Notes: generated by a model not told the origin, from the letters alone. 64,000 bases of DNA from Blastomyces gilchristii SLH14081 (GCF_000003855.2 NW_003101680.1:940976-1004975), one strand, 5' to 3'. Shown: positions 12,086 to 25,200, numbered from the stretch's first letter. Numbers and translations are program-made.

Positions 12086-13397
12086 TTTTTTTATTTTATT
12101 TTCTTATACATGTTTCTTTATTTCTTCGATTATGTTTCCTGATTAACCACTGGAGGTCTAAAAATGGAAAAATAGATAACTATAAAAGTCGACGGCGATG
12201 TTTATGTTGATTGTTATTTTTGAATTGTGATGGGTTCTGATTCACCCTGATGTGAAGCGGAGGCGCCTGAATGCCTAGGTATTCCGAAGTAATGCAAAAC
12301 ATATATATATATATATATTCGAGCACGGGCATATCATATCGATGGGCTCTTTTCTTTTTATTTTATCCTTGGCCTTAACGCTATAGGCTATATTATCCCC
12401 AAATACACAGCCAGACTCAGTTACCTAACAGTGACTATGAGAATGGGGCGAAACCCCGTGGTTTGGCTAGGCATGCTCATCATATTGTTACAGAAACAAT
12501 ATAGAACAGAGAACCAATGTCTCGGGAATATGGCGGGAAAGGGAAGACGGGTATGGGTATGTACAGCACATGATATATATATTTCATTAACTAAATGCAT
12601 TCGGGAGATTTGGTGGGAGGCTCTAGACTACACAAAACCAGTAACTGAGTACTCCGTAACTCGGCACTTTTTATGCCTTTTTGCTTACATGGTTTTCGCG
12701 CTGATTGGAAAAGAGAGAAGAGTGTCAGCTCCTATATTCGTCACCTTTGTGCTGCTACGGGGTTTATGATATGATATGGTAATGACGCTACTCGCGGAAG
12801 TCATTTCTTTCTCTCTCAATGCGCCAGGGCCCGGAGACTGGATCGTCTTCACTTTTCCTTCATGATGGAAGGGGGAGAAGGAAAGGGAAGCAATTGGAGA
12901 GTTGGGGACAAGGGAAGATGGAAGGGGAGATGAAGTCACGATATTATTGCAACCGTTCCTGTTCTGAAGTGACAAAAAGGATAATAATAACCTATGAGAA
13001 ATATGAAGACGCAGATGTATAATTTCTTTCATGTATACTACTGTACATAATATGTAGTAAATAATAAATATCCCCTAACTAACGCAACCTTGAAACAGGC
13101 ACCGCCATACCACGTGACCGAAAGCCCAGGCCACGACAACATCTCCTCCTGGCTGGCTTCAATCTCCTGCTGAGGCTGGTTTCTCCCATCAGACAACAAC
13201 AAGCTAATCGTATCCCCATTCCCATTCCACCCCAATACCACATTTTCTTCCTTTTTCTCTCTTCTCCTATTTCCTGCTTTTCCTTCTTCTTGGTTTTGGT
13301 CGCGTCTTTGCTATTTCCTTTACCTGCGACTCTGCTCTTTTGCGCAAGGCGTTTTTTGTTGGGTGCATGAGGTCGTCATCCTCCGGCGCTCGCAACC
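12086..13397. other. Intergenic spacer between ATIC and clathrin heavy chain
   Basis: No gene is supported in this 1.3 kb. It holds a short TA repeat at about 12301-12319 and a TACTCCGTA motif at 12650-12658. An E-box CACGTGAC lies at 13111-13118, 287 bases before the clathrin ATG. The pyrimidine-rich segment 13240-13390 is the probable clathrin leader. Confidence 0.6.
13111..13118 (-). promoter_or_regulatory. E-box GTCACGTG upstream of clathrin heavy chain
   Basis: The octamer CACGTGAC reads GTCACGTG on the other strand and fits the RTCACRTG site bound by Cbf1/USF-type bHLH proteins. It lies 287 bases upstream of the ATG at 13398. Binding is inferred from the motif only. Confidence 0.35.
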
Positions 13398-16300
13398 ATG
13401 GCCAATCCAGCAGATATTCCAATCAAGCTCACTGAGCTTTTACAGGTATTTCCCGTTGCCCCGGCTTCTAACTCCAGCATGCTCCCATGAAGATTCGAAA
13501 CTGACATTTGGTTTCTGTCCTGCTGTCTTTAGTTGAAATCCATTGGCATTTCGGTACGTTTTGACTCACCCACCCACCCCATATGGAGAGGGACCTTATC
13601 TTCCAACGCGAAATCCCATGGCGGCTCAATGCGGAAACTGCGCATCCCCATCAACGCTGGTAGTAAATTTCAAAGATAAATGAATAGCGGGCTAATACCC
13701 CCATTCCGCGATCTAGGAGAACGCTATTTTCCCTAGTACATGTGTAAGCTGCCCTTTTCTTTTCCCGCCCCTTTGTTAAGGCATCAGCGCGTGCCCTGTT
13801 TTGTTCCATTTGAGACTAACCGTCTCACGATCACACAAACAGACCGTCGAATCCGACCGCTTTGTCTGCGTACGACAGAATGTCGGTGGACAACAGCAGA
13901 TCGTTGTTGTCAATCCGAAAAGTCCAGATGAAGTCTTCCGTCGTTCCATCCCCGGCGAGAGTGCTATTATGCACTGGAATAAACACATTCTCGCCGTTAG
14001 GTCGGAAGATGGAAACCTCCGAATTATAAATCTCCAGACCGAACAGATACTCAAGGATGTTAGATTCAGGGTTAAGATATTGTACTGGAAATGGATTAAC
14101 GAACGGTCTCTTGCCCTAGTGACGGCTACTCATGCCTACCACTGGGACGTTTTCGGTGAAAAAACTCAGCCTGTCGAGGTTTCTAAGTATAAGGACAGAA
14201 TAGATGAGGAGGTGTGTTTACTTTTATATTGTTTATTTAACCGCCTGTCCCCTCTCGCGGATTTGACTGTTTCTGACCAACCCTCCTGCTCCTAGAACTG
14301 GAAAATATTCAACTACCAAACTACAGATGATGAGCAATGGACGGCAACTATTGCCGTTCAAGCCCAAGACAACACCAAGCCCGCTCTGGGGAAGATCATA
14401 CTCCATTCCCGAGCACGTTCCGAATCGCAGATAATTGAGGGACACGCAGCTGCCTTTGGCAAAATCCGCGTCGCTGGAAACCCCGCCGAGACAAAGATTT
14501 TTACGTTTGCCGTTCGAACTGCAACCGCTGCTAAAATACACATTGTGGAAATTGACAACGAGAACCCTACCAAGAAATTTCCCAAGAAGGCTGAACAGCT
14601 TTTTTTCCCGCCGGAGGCCATAACAGATTTTCCTTCTTCCATTCAACTTTCTAAAAAGTACGATATCGCTTACATCGTGACGATGTTCGGCTTCATTCAT
14701 CTCTACGACTTAGAAAGTGGTAGCTGTCTGTTTTTGAACAGAATTTCTTCTAGATCTATATTCGCCACGGCCCCAGATTCGGAATCGGCGGGTCTTCTTG
14801 GTGTCAACCGCGATGGCCAGGTGCTTGCCGTCAGCGTCGACGAGGACAAGGTAATCCCGTACATTCTGCAAAAGCTAAACAACGAAGGACTTGCAGTCAG
14901 GCTCGCGTCGAAGGGAGGACTTCCAGGAGCGGATGACTTCCTTAAGAGAGAGTTCGACTCTATGGTCGCGCGAGGAGATTATGTCCAAGCTGCCAAGATC
15001 GCTGCCAACTCTCCTCGCGGATTCCTTCGTACGCCTGCGACCATCAACCTCCTCAAGAATGCTCCGCAGCCCGCGACAGGTATGTCGGTTATCTTGCAAT
15101 ACTTCGGAATGCTTCTCGATCAAGGCGGCATGAACCAATATGAGAGTGTGGAGCTTGTGAGACCTGTGCTGCAGCAAGGCCGAAAACATCTATTGGAGAA
15201 ATGGATGTCTGAAGACAAGCTTGGGTGTTCTGAGGAGCTGGGTGATATGGTCCGCCCACATGATATGAATCTTGCTCTCAACATCTACTTGAAAGCCAAT
15301 GTCCCACACAAGGTGGTGGCCGGGTTTGCCGAAACTGGCCAGTTTGACAAAATTTTGGCCTTCTCGAAGCAAGTCGGATACCAGCCAGACTACATTCAAC
15401 TCCTCCAGCATATTGTGCGCGTCAACCCTGAGAAGTGTGCGGAATTCGCTGCGCAGCTTGCCAGCGATGAAAATGGCGCTCTTGTGGATCTTGACCGTGT
15501 TGTTGATGTCTTCATTTCTCAGAATATGGTTCAACAAGCGACTGCTTTCTTGCTCGATGCACTCAAAGATAACAAACCCGAACATGCAAACCTCCAGACG
15601 AGATTGCTTGAGATGAACCTTGTCAACGCCCCGCAGGTCGCAGATGCAATCCTTGGCAACGAGATGTTTACATACTACGATAAAGCCAGAGTATCGCAAC
15701 TCTGTGAAAATGCGCAGCTCTATCAACGTGCTTTGGAGAACACTGACGATCCTGCTGTTATCATGCGAAATATTGTCCGCACCGACAAGTTGAACCCTGA
15801 ATGGTTAATAAATTATTTCGGGCGCTTGTCAGTCGAGCAGTGTTTGGAGTGCATGAACGAGATGCTCAAAGCCAACCTCCGCCAAAATTTGTCGGCTGTT
15901 GTTCAGATTGCCACTAAGTTTTCGGATCTCCTGGGGCCGACTAACTTGATCAATCTCTTGGAGAAGTACCGAACTGCAGAAGGCCTTTACTATTACCTTG
16001 GCAGCATTGTGAACCTAAGCGAAGATCCAGATGTTCATTTCAAATATATCGAAGCAGCGACGACGATGAACCAGCTGACCGAGGTAGAGCGCATATGTCG
16101 GGAAAGCAATTATTACAACCCAGAGAAAGTTAAGAATTTCTTGAAGGAGGCTCGCTTAACGGAGCAACTGCCTTTGATCATTGTCTGTGACCGGTTCAAT
16201 TTCATTCATGATCTTGTTCTATATCTTTACCAGAGCCAGCAGTATCGGTCCATCGAGGTCTACGTTCAACGAGTGAACCCGTCTAGAACTCCAGCTGTGG

Positions 16301-18971
16301 TTGGCGGACTGTTGGATGTTGATTGCGAAGAGAGCATCATCAAGAACCTTCTGTCTACTGTTGACGCAGCGTCAATCCCTATAGATGACCTTGTCTCTGA
16401 GGTCGAGTCCCGGAATCGCCTTAAAATCCTTCTCCCATTCCTGGAGAATACGCTTGCCACCGGGAACCAGCAACAAGCAGTTTACAACGCCCTTGCTAAG
16501 ATTTATATCGATAGCAATAACAACCCAGAAAAATTCTTGAAGGAGAACGATCTCTACGATACCCTTACTGTTGGAAAGTACTGCGAGAAGCGCGACCCCA
16601 ATCTTGCTTATATTGCTTATCGCAAGGGGCAGAATGATCTTGAGCTCATCAATATCACTAACGAGAACTCTATGTACCGCGCTCAAGCTCGATACCTTCT
16701 GGAACGTGCTGATCCCGAAATATGGGCTTTTGTTCTCAATGCCAATAACGTCCACCGCCGAGCGTTAGTAGATCAAGTTATTGCCACTGCTGTGCCTGAG
16801 TCTGCGGAACCAGATAAAGTGTCTGTCGCCGTCAAGGCCTTCCTTGATGCAGACTTACCTGGCGAACTCATCGAACTTTTGGAGAAGATTATCTTGGAAC
16901 CGTCGCCTTTCAGTGATAATAGCAGCTTGCAAAACCTGATGATGCTTACCGCTGCCAAGGCTGATAAAGGTCGCCTGATGGATTACATCCATAAACTTTC
17001 CGAGTTCAACGCGGATGAAATTGCAACGATGTGTATTTCTGTGGGTCTCTACGAGGAGGCTTTCGAAATATACAAGAAGGTTGACAACCATCTGGCTGCC
17101 ACCAATGTACTTGTCGATTCCATTGTTAGCATCGACCGTGCACAAGAATATGCGGAGCGTGTTGAACTTCCCGAAGTTTGGAGCAAGGTTGCCAAGGCTC
17201 AGCTGGATGGCCTCCGTGTCTCTGACTCCATTGCTTCGTATATACGAGCTGGTGACCCGTCGAATTACAATGAGGTAATCGAAACCGCCACTCATGCTGG
17301 GAAGGACGAGGACCTTGTCGAGTTCCTTAAAATGGCTCGGAAAACGTTACGGGAGCCCGCCGTTGATACTGCCTTGGCTTTCTGCTATGCTAGGCTAGAT
17401 CAACTGAGTGAGCTTGAGGACTTCTTGCGAGGTATTAACGTCGCAGATGTCGAGGCGTCTGGTGATAAGGCTTATGAGGAAGGCTTTCATGAAGCTGCAA
17501 AGATCTTCTACACAAGCATCTCCAACTGGGCGAAACTTGCCACAACTCTTGTCCACCTGGAAGAGTACCAGGCCGCTGTTGAGTGTGCTCGGAAAGCCAA
17601 CAACATCAAAGTATGGAAGCAAGTCAACGAGGCGTGCGTTTCTAAGAAGGAATTCCGCCTTGCTCAAATTTGCGGTCTCAATCTCATTGTACACGCTGAA
17701 GAATTGCAGGATCTAGTTCACCAGTATGAGCGTAATGGCTATTTCGATGAGCTCATTGCTGTTCTGGAAGCTGGTCTTGGTCTGGAGAGAGCCCACATGG
17801 GTATGTTTACGGAGTTGGGTATTGCTCTCTCTAAATATCATCCGGACAAAGTTATGGAGCACTTGAAGCTCTTCTGGACCAGAATCAACATTCCCAAGAT
17901 GATCCGAGCCTCTGAGGAGGCAAACCTATGGCCGGAGCTGGTGTTCTTGTACTGCCACTATGACGAATGGGATAATGCCGCCCTAGCAATGATGGAGAGA
18001 GCCGCTGACTCTTGGGAGCACCATTCTTTCAAAGACATCATCGTCAAGGTTGCTAACCTCGAAATCTACTACCGCGCGTTGAACTTCTACCTTCAGGAGC
18101 AGCCCCTACTACTGACTGACTTGCTCCAAGCCCTCACTCCACGGATCGATGTCAACCGTGTCGTTCGCATGTTTGAGAAATCTGATAACATTCCTCTCAT
18201 CAAACCGTTCTTGCTTAACGTACAACCGCAGAATAAGAAGGCCGTCAATAATGCTATTAATGATCTATTGATAGAAGAGGAAGATTACAAGACCTTGCGA
18301 GATTCGGTGGAGAACTATGATAACTACGATCCCGTGGAGCTAGCGCAGAGACTTGAAAAGCATGACCTTGTCTTCTTCAGACAAATTGCCGCCAGCATCT
18401 ACCGCAAGAACAAGAGATGGGAGAAATCGATTTCTCTTTCGAAACAAGACAAACTCTTCAAAGATGCAATCGAGACTGCTGCTATCTCCGGAAAGACTGA
18501 AGTTGTGGAGGAGCTGCTACGATACGTAAGTATTTTCAGTTGGGAACATTTCCTTCCCTACGAAATGTACCACAAACCAATTTACTTACTTCAAAACCTT
18601 TCTTTTAGTTTGTTGATATCGGTAGCCGAGAATGCTACGTCGGCATGCTTTACGCCTGCTATGACCTCATCCGACCAGACGTAGTCATGGAAATCTCTTG
18701 GCGCCACGGCCTGACCGACTTTTCCATGCCCTACATGATCAACCTCCTCAGCCAACAAGTGCGCACCGTCGAGTTGCTCAAGAAGGACAACGAAGAACGC
18801 AAGGCCCGCGAAGCTTCCCAGCAAAAAGAAGAAGACAACACTCCAGTCCTAGGCGGATCGCGACTTATGCTCACCCAAGGCCCCGCGGCGGCACCTCCAT
18901 CTACTAGTCCGGTTCCGTTTGGCCATACGAACGGCATCACGCCACAACCCACTGGATTCCGGCCTTTTTGA
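13398..18971 (+). CDS. CHC1: Clathrin heavy chain
   Basis: Six exons: 13398-13445, 13533-13553, 13717-13743, 13843-14211, 14296-18525 and 18609-18971, all in frame, giving 1,685 residues (animal protein 1,675). It builds the triskelion leg of clathrin coats at the plasma membrane, Golgi and endosomes. The N-terminal propeller shows ESDRFVCVRQ, then FFPPEA, GFIHLYDLESG and GVNRDGQVL. The rod of alpha-solenoid CHC repeats follows, with LLQYFGMLLDQG-like, NALAKIYIDSNNNPE, GLERAHMGMFTELGI and ITEEDY-like segments. The trimerisation domain near the end includes RPDVVMEISWRHGLTDFSMP. The three first coding exons are tiny (48, 21 and 27 bases), so automated calls may miss them. The C-terminus is Pro/Gly-rich and short. 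Neighbours are unrelated housekeeping genes. Confidence 0.97.
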
Positions 18972-19227
18972 TTTGACTTGGAAAAAAAAAAAAAAAAGTT
19001 GTGTAACTAGCTAACACTTTTGAATTTTTTGTAAAGAAACATACACGCAAAAAAAAGGGTAGAATGGGTGCCGGGATGTTGCTCTGTTTCTTGACCTTTT
19101 CCATGAAACGGCAACTGTTTTTTTCCTTGTTATTCCCAGGGACGATAGGGATTATGGTGGTTGCGTGGAGGGGGCATTCCTTTCTCATGTAGCCCTTAAA
19201 CCTATTTCTGCTCTGCTTTGATCTTAT

Positions 19228-19228
<1 letters not shown>

Positions 19229-19268
<40 letters not shown>
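19229..19268 (+). repeat. Poly-T tract (40 T)
   Basis: A continuous run of 40 T lies 258 bases downstream of the clathrin stop codon. It may be part of the 3' region or a random homopolymer. Confidence 0.95.
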
Positions 19269-19270
<2 letters not shown>

Positions 19271-20137
19271 TCCTGTCTTCTTCAGTTTCTCTATTTCATT
19301 CTCATTTCCTTTTTTGTTCCATTCCTCCCTCCTCTGGCTGTATTCCTTTTCACCTTTATTTTCACACCACTTTTCCCCACCTCATTCAGTTCTTTTTCAT
19401 CAATTACTTCTTTTAAAAACTAAATGTATTTGAACTATCTTTTTCTTCTTTACTTATCTCTAATGCTCCTCGCGTTCTCTATGAGTGACCTTTTGATATT
19501 TGGTGGCCATTCCTGCCCTTCCCGGGCTTTACAACAGAAAATTCGGCTCCAAATTCCTCATCATGGATCGGATTTCGAACTGGCTCAAAAAGTAGAAAGC
19601 CCTTCTCTAAGTGTGGTTTGGCATTTGGAACCATTTATACAACCTCGTCTCTCTCTGTCTCATTCTGGTGTCTTCGTGGGAGTCGAGCATTGTTTTTTGA
19701 AGTATTTTCCTGGCCTTCTCCAAGATCGCTGTCACCAATCGAATCCTCCCTACTATGCAATACATTCTAACTTCCGATTGACGCTTCCTCACTCTAAGGC
19801 TCCATCTTCGAGTCCCGTAACGAGATTTTTTCCGGCATGGATACCAGCTAATAATAACAAAGAGAGTCCTCTTAATAGCTATCTATGTATTATGACTGAC
19901 TCTACGAGCGAGTTCTTTCATTCCTTATATGTGCACTCTTCTACTCTGATGATTTCCTCCAAGTTCCAACAAGAAGCACTCTCATTCCCTCCGATTTTCA
20001 CTTCCTCTTTGTTTGTTTATCTGCTATTTACTCTTTAGTTATAAAAAAGGAGATGTGATCCTCCTCAGCTCTAGTTCTTGGGAACATCACCACCATCATC
20101 ACTCCAGACGTGAATCCATCGTTGGTCAGAAAGTCTA

Positions 20138-20190
<53 letters not shown>
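20138..20190 (+). repeat. (TAC)n trinucleotide microsatellite
   Basis: About 17-18 perfect TAC/CTA units. It creates short Ser, Thr or Leu homopolymer frames on both strands that are artefacts of the repeat. Confidence 0.95.
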
Positions 20191-21120
20191 TCCGGAAGTT
20201 CGATTCCATACTCCGTAGATAGCTTGCTAATTGCCAATAGAACAACAACTCAGACGTCCAACAGTTCAATTCAACTTGCAAGGTTATTTGAACTGGACTA
20301 GTACCAATCAACTTTATCGTAAGTTACCCTCCGGCTTCGGCACAACAGGAACAGAAACGTCATGGATATCACAGTAGCAAGTTTTCAGTAGTAGTGCAAT
20401 AGTGTATACCGTTTAACATCTCGGCTGTCTAGCAAGAACGCTTGAGTGTCAAATGCTGTGCAAAGCTTAGATAACCAAGGTGACTGTGCTAATGAATTGT
20501 GTTATCCCCATTCGTTTCAGAGCCGGGAATTGTCTGAGAAATGGAGAGATTGGCCAAGGCGCTCGAGCAGTCTTGTTCCGGTCAGGGGTTATTCGCAAAA
20601 CTCATATCTTCCAAAAGTTCTTGCTAAATAATCTCAGCTCACAAGCACACAAAGGTAAGTTATATATCAATGTTGCTCAACTGAGATCAGTATTCTATTG
20701 ATGCTTCAAGTATTCAAATCATTTTTTTGTTTGTATATAAACTAAGAACTGAATTTTCTGGCTTCTACGAATAAATTCATCATCATTCTTTTTTTATTTA
20801 TTATTAAAAAAAAAAAAAAAAAAAAAACTATATCATATGAGACTCATCACATATTGCCTTGCTCTTATGGTATTCTATTAATCAAAGCACCAGCTCAACC
20901 CCCCAAGCTCTGATTTTCCCATGAAGTCATTAACATCATAATAAAACGCAAAAGAATCGCTTTCAAAACACCTTGTAACTCCAGAGTGCAGCAGCACAAC
21001 AACACCCTTCCCTTCCACTCTTCTAGTAATGTACTGTTAGTGCCGTACCCACAAATTCCATTGTCCTAGGCTTGACGACCACATAATACACACACGCACA
21101 CACGGGTGGTGGGCCCCGTT

Positions 21121-21552
21121 TTAATACCGATACCTCGTCGAATAATCCTTGGGACTAACCACCAACCCCCTCCCCTTCTTCGCGCCCTTGTAAATCGTCT
21201 CAATGATATCAATGAGCTCCTGCTTATCATCCAGCACCCAGTTGAGCTTGTTGTTGTTCCCCGTCCCGAAATCGCACATCATGTGCTTGTTGCGGAAGAA
21301 GAACATGATCGTCATCGGGTCGTAGAGCTCGTACATCTGGTTGAAGTCCGGCACCTGGTCAATGTCGCAGACGTAGATTACGGCGAAGTTCTTGACCCGG
21401 TCGGCGATGCGGAAGAGTACCTCGTCCTGCCGCATGCAGTCTGGGTCCCAGTCGCGCCCGAAGCGGATGACCACGAGCCGCTCTTCGTCGGAGAGGATTG
21501 CTTGGTCCACGTGCCAGCCTGTGGTGAGGTGGGGGAGGACGACGGAGCCCAT
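21121..21552 (-). CDS. DIB1: U5 snRNP 15-kDa protein Dib1/DIM1
   Basis: A single-exon gene of 143 residues, the exact usual length of the family. It is a thioredoxin-fold protein of the U4/U6.U5 tri-snRNP that must leave before spliceosome activation; in fission yeast Dim1 is essential for mitosis. The sequence runs through the family landmarks: start MGSVVLPHLTTGWHVDQAIL, RLVVIRFGRDWDPDCMRQDE, YVCDIDQVPDFNQMYELYDP, FFFRNKHMMCDFGTGNNNK and a basic C-terminus ending in YSTRYRY. The FGRDWDPDC segment replaces the thioredoxin CxxC, so no redox activity is expected. An E-box palindrome lies 307-316 bases upstream. Confidence 0.98.
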   Translation of the reverse strand: MGSVVLPHLTTGWHVDQAILSDEERLVVIRFGRDWDPDCMRQDEVLFRIADRVKNFAVIYVCDIDQVPDFNQMYELYDPMTIMFFFRNKHMMCDFGTGNNNKLNWVLDDKQELIDIIETIYKGAKKGRGLVVSPKDYSTRYRY

Positions 21553-22249
21553 GGCTTGTTTGCTTTGGTGGTGGTGGTGGTGGTGGTGTTGAAGTGGTTG
21601 TTTGGACGGGTGAGTTAGGGCGTTTTTAGTTCGTTTGAGGAGAATGTCCCGCTCGCATTGACTGCTACTATAGAAGTTTTAAACGGTGGTGGTAGAGACT
21701 GACGTAGTCTTTGTTAGGTCATGGCCTTTTATGCTACAATTGCATGGTGGATAGAGCGGTATTTAGTTGCTAACATTACTATTCGGAGACAAGCTGTTGA
21801 TGTTGAACGTGATGGTTGCCGCTTGCAAGCATAAATAAGGTTTCACGCCAATTTTATAGTCACGTGACTCACAGGGCTGAGATCTATAGGTACGGGTAAA
21901 ACTCCAATAATTTTTATTCAAATTCACAGGAGAAGGGGTGGAATCCGCCCATCCTCGTCAATAAAAAATGGAACGGGCCTCATTTAGAGGTAAATGTAAT
22001 ATATAAAGTGAATGATGAATTTCATATATAAGAATAAAATGAAAAGAAAAAAGAAAAAAGAAAAAAAAATACAGGAGAACAGAAAAGCCCAGAAGCTGGA
22101 ACAGCCACAAGAGCTACAAGCAGAAACACGTTAAGGAGGCTATATATATATAAGAGGACGTTGAGTGAGGGGTACTTTTCGCTTTTTGGTTATTGGTTTT
22201 CACTTTTTGTTTTCTCCGTTTTTCTCTCTTTTGTGCTTTTCTGTAAAAA
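21553..22249. other. Spacer between Dib1 start and pyruvate carboxylase stop
   Basis: The 697 bases hold the Dib1 promoter and the pyruvate carboxylase 3' region, both read leftward. A GTCACGTGAC palindrome is at 21859-21868. The 22020-22240 part is A/T-rich and probably 3' untranslated sequence of the carboxylase gene. No additional gene is seen. Confidence 0.6.
21859..21868. promoter_or_regulatory. E-box palindrome GTCACGTGAC upstream of Dib1
   Basis: A perfect ten-base palindrome matching RTCACRTG on both strands, 307-316 bases upstream of the Dib1 ATG. A bHLH (Cbf1-type) site is inferred. Confidence 0.4.
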
Positions 22250-25200
22250 TCAAGCAGCCTTCACAATCTTACAGATGAGATCCTGTCCATCGACTGAATC
22301 ACCCTCCTTGACTTCAAGGCTGGACACGACGCCATGATGTGGCGCGGAGATGACCATTTCCTGCGGAGGAATCGAGGGGTTAGTAAAGTAAATGAATACA
22401 TGAATGAATGCATGCTTAGATCATCTGGATGGGTGGATAGAAGACTAGGGGAAGAATGGGGTGGGGGGGGGGGGGGGGGGGGGAAGCATACCATCTTCAT
22501 CGCGCTGAGAAAAGCAAGAGGATCTCCCTTCTTCACCTCCAACCCCTCGGGGACGCGGATCTCAAAAAAAACACCGCTCATCGGGGCGCCAACCTGGGTA
22601 CTATCGCTCAAAACTGCCTTGGGCCTGCTCGTATCATCAACCGCAGCAAGGTTATTATCCACCGCAACCTGTCGCACCTCGCCGTTCATCTCGGAGAAAA
22701 CCTCGCGCTGGCCGGTCTGCTCGGAGAAGGGGCCCCCGGCCAGTAACTTGAGAAAAAGCACTTTGCCCTGCTCCAGCTCGACGGAAAATTCCTCCCCCGA
22801 TCTGCGGTCGCGGGAGGAAATATTTTGGCGGCAACACAGAGAGGCCGCCGTATTTTTGCGAGGAATTTGCGATAGTCTTCGAAGACTTTGGGGTACATGG
22901 CGTAGCTGGCCACGTCGCATTCGGTCGCCGTGCCGTACTTCTCGAGCAGGTCGTTCTTAATCTTGCCGAGGTCGAGCGGCTCCAGGTGCAGACCGGGTCG
23001 GCTGTCGAGCTTGCGGCGGCCACGGAGGGCGCGAGAGCGCAGTGGTTCGGGGAAACCGCCGTATGGCTGGCCCATTAGGCCCTCGAAGAATTCTAGAACA
23101 GAGCCGGGGAAGTCAAGTTCACCCGCGCGGGCGATAACGTCATCGGGCGTCAACTTGTTGGAGACCATGAACTGGGCCAGGTCGCCGACAACCTTGGATG
23201 TCGGGGTGACTTTGACGATGTCGCCAAGCAGGGCGTTGGCTTGCTCGTAAGCCTTCTTGGTTTCAGCCCACTGGGCACCCAGACCGAGCTGGTGGGCCTG
23301 GAAGATCAGGTTGGTCAACTGGCCACCGGGGATCTCGTGCTCGTAGACTTCGGGGTCTGGGCCGGTCAGCCCAGCCTCGAAGGGCGAGTAGAGAAGGCGC
23401 AATTGTGCCCAATATGAGTCGATTGCGCGTATATTGCGGATGTTGAGCTTGGGGTCGAGGTCAGTGCCTTCGAGGGACGCAAGAATGGCACCGACGCTGG
23501 GTTGGGAGGTCATTCCGGACATGCTGTCAGTAGCAGCGTCGACTGCGTCAGCACCAGCCTGGGCACAGGCAACCATGGATGCGACACCAGTACCAGCGGA
23601 GTCGTGAGTGTGCACATGGATAGGGAGATCGGGGTATCGCTTGCGGATGGATCCAACAAGAAGGGTAGCGGCCTGAGGCTTCAACACACCCGCCATGTCC
23701 TTAATTCCAAGAACATGGGTTCCAATCTTTACGATTTTATCAACTAGGCCAAGGTAGTAGTCCAGGTTGTATTTCTTGTTTGGATTCAACATGTCGCCAC
23801 TGTAGCAAATGGTAGCTTCAATAACACCGCCAGCGGCGGCAACGGCTTTCATGCCAACCTCAAGCTGATCGATATCGTTCAGAGCATCGAAAACACGGAA
23901 GATATCTACACCATACTTCTTGGCCTGTTTACAGAAATGGTAGATGGCGTTATCAGGAAGCCTGGGTCGTGACGAGGAGTCACAAATTAGTTTCTGAAAT
24001 AAGAAAGAAATGAAATAATAATATGTATGATAGATTGACAACCGGGAAAAGATATTTTCAACTTACGAGGAGTAGGCAACACCATTCGCACCACGCAGCA
24101 ACATCTGGAAGGGGATGTTGGGCACGGCCTTTCTCATTTTCCGCAGTCGATCCCATGGATCCTCATACAAGAATCTCATAGCCACGTCAAAGGTAGCACC
24201 TCCCCAGCACTCCAAACTGTAAGCATTGCTGTACGCGTAGCTGGTCTCCTTGGCGATGTTCAACAAATCAACCGTTCTCACGCGGGTAGCCAATAATGAC
24301 TGATGGGCGTCGCGCCAGGTCGTATCCATGATCAAGCAGCCCTTGTTGGCGCGAATGGCCTTGGCGAATCCAGCTGGCCCTTGTTCATCGATGACCTTTT
24401 TCCATCCTTGCGAGCAAGGAACGGATACATCAACAGGCTTGTTGTTCTCATCAATGATAATGGGCATGCTGATATCACCCTTGAGCCTGGGCTCACCGAT
24501 CTGGCCCTTGATGCTGCTACCATTAACGGCAACATCACCAAGGTAGGCCAGCAGTTTCTGGGCACGGTTCTGGCTACCAATCATAGAGAAGAGCTCAGGC
24601 GAGTCGTCGATGAAGGTGGTCCAGCAGGTACCATCGATGAAGGTTGGATGGGTCAGAACGGATGCCAAGAATGGGATGTTGGTCTTGACGCCCCGGATGC
24701 GGAACTCGATAAGGGCACGTAGCATCTTGCGTCGTACAATTTCATAGGTGAAACCACGGCAAGTGCATTTAACCAACATAGAGTCGTAATGTGGGGTGAT
24801 AATGGAGCCAGCAAAGCCGTTGCCTCCGTCTAGACGCACACCGTTCCCGCCAGAGGAACGGTAAACTTCAATCTTGCCAGTGTCAGGGGAGAAGCCCTTG
24901 GTGGGGTCCTCGGTTGTGATACGGCACTGAATAGCGAAGCCGCGAGTTGTGATACGGTCCTGAGTTAAACCTAGCTGCTCGAGCGAAGCACCCGCTGCGA
25001 TCTGAATCTGCGCAGCAACAATATCAATTCCAGTAATTTCTTCAGTGATAGTGTGCTCGACCTGGATGCGAGGGTTGATCTCGATGAAATAATAGCGGTT
25101 CTGTTGGTCGACAAGGAATTCCGCGGTACCAGCGTTGCGGTAGTTAACTGATTTGGCAAGCCTCACGGCGTCGGCCAAGATGTTGTCGCGGACGTCGACG

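Larger units (their letters stand above)
18972..21120. other. Intergenic spacer with homopolymers and triplet repeat
   Basis: About 2.1 kb between convergent clathrin and Dib1 genes. It holds poly-A at 18982-18997, poly-T at 19229-19268, a CTA triplet array at 20138-20190, TACTCCGTA at 20209-20217 and poly-A at 20806-20827. A 204-codon open frame at 19424-20038 is Ser/Leu/Phe-rich with no recognisable domain, and I do not call it a gene. Confidence 0.6.

Noticed and set aside
19424..20038. 204-codon open frame downstream of clathrin
   Set aside because: Ser/Leu/Phe-rich low-complexity composition, no domain, no splice structure, lies in a T-rich spacer.
20028..20301. Open frames rich in Ser, Thr or Leu around the TAC array
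   Set aside because: Products of the triplet repeat read in different frames.
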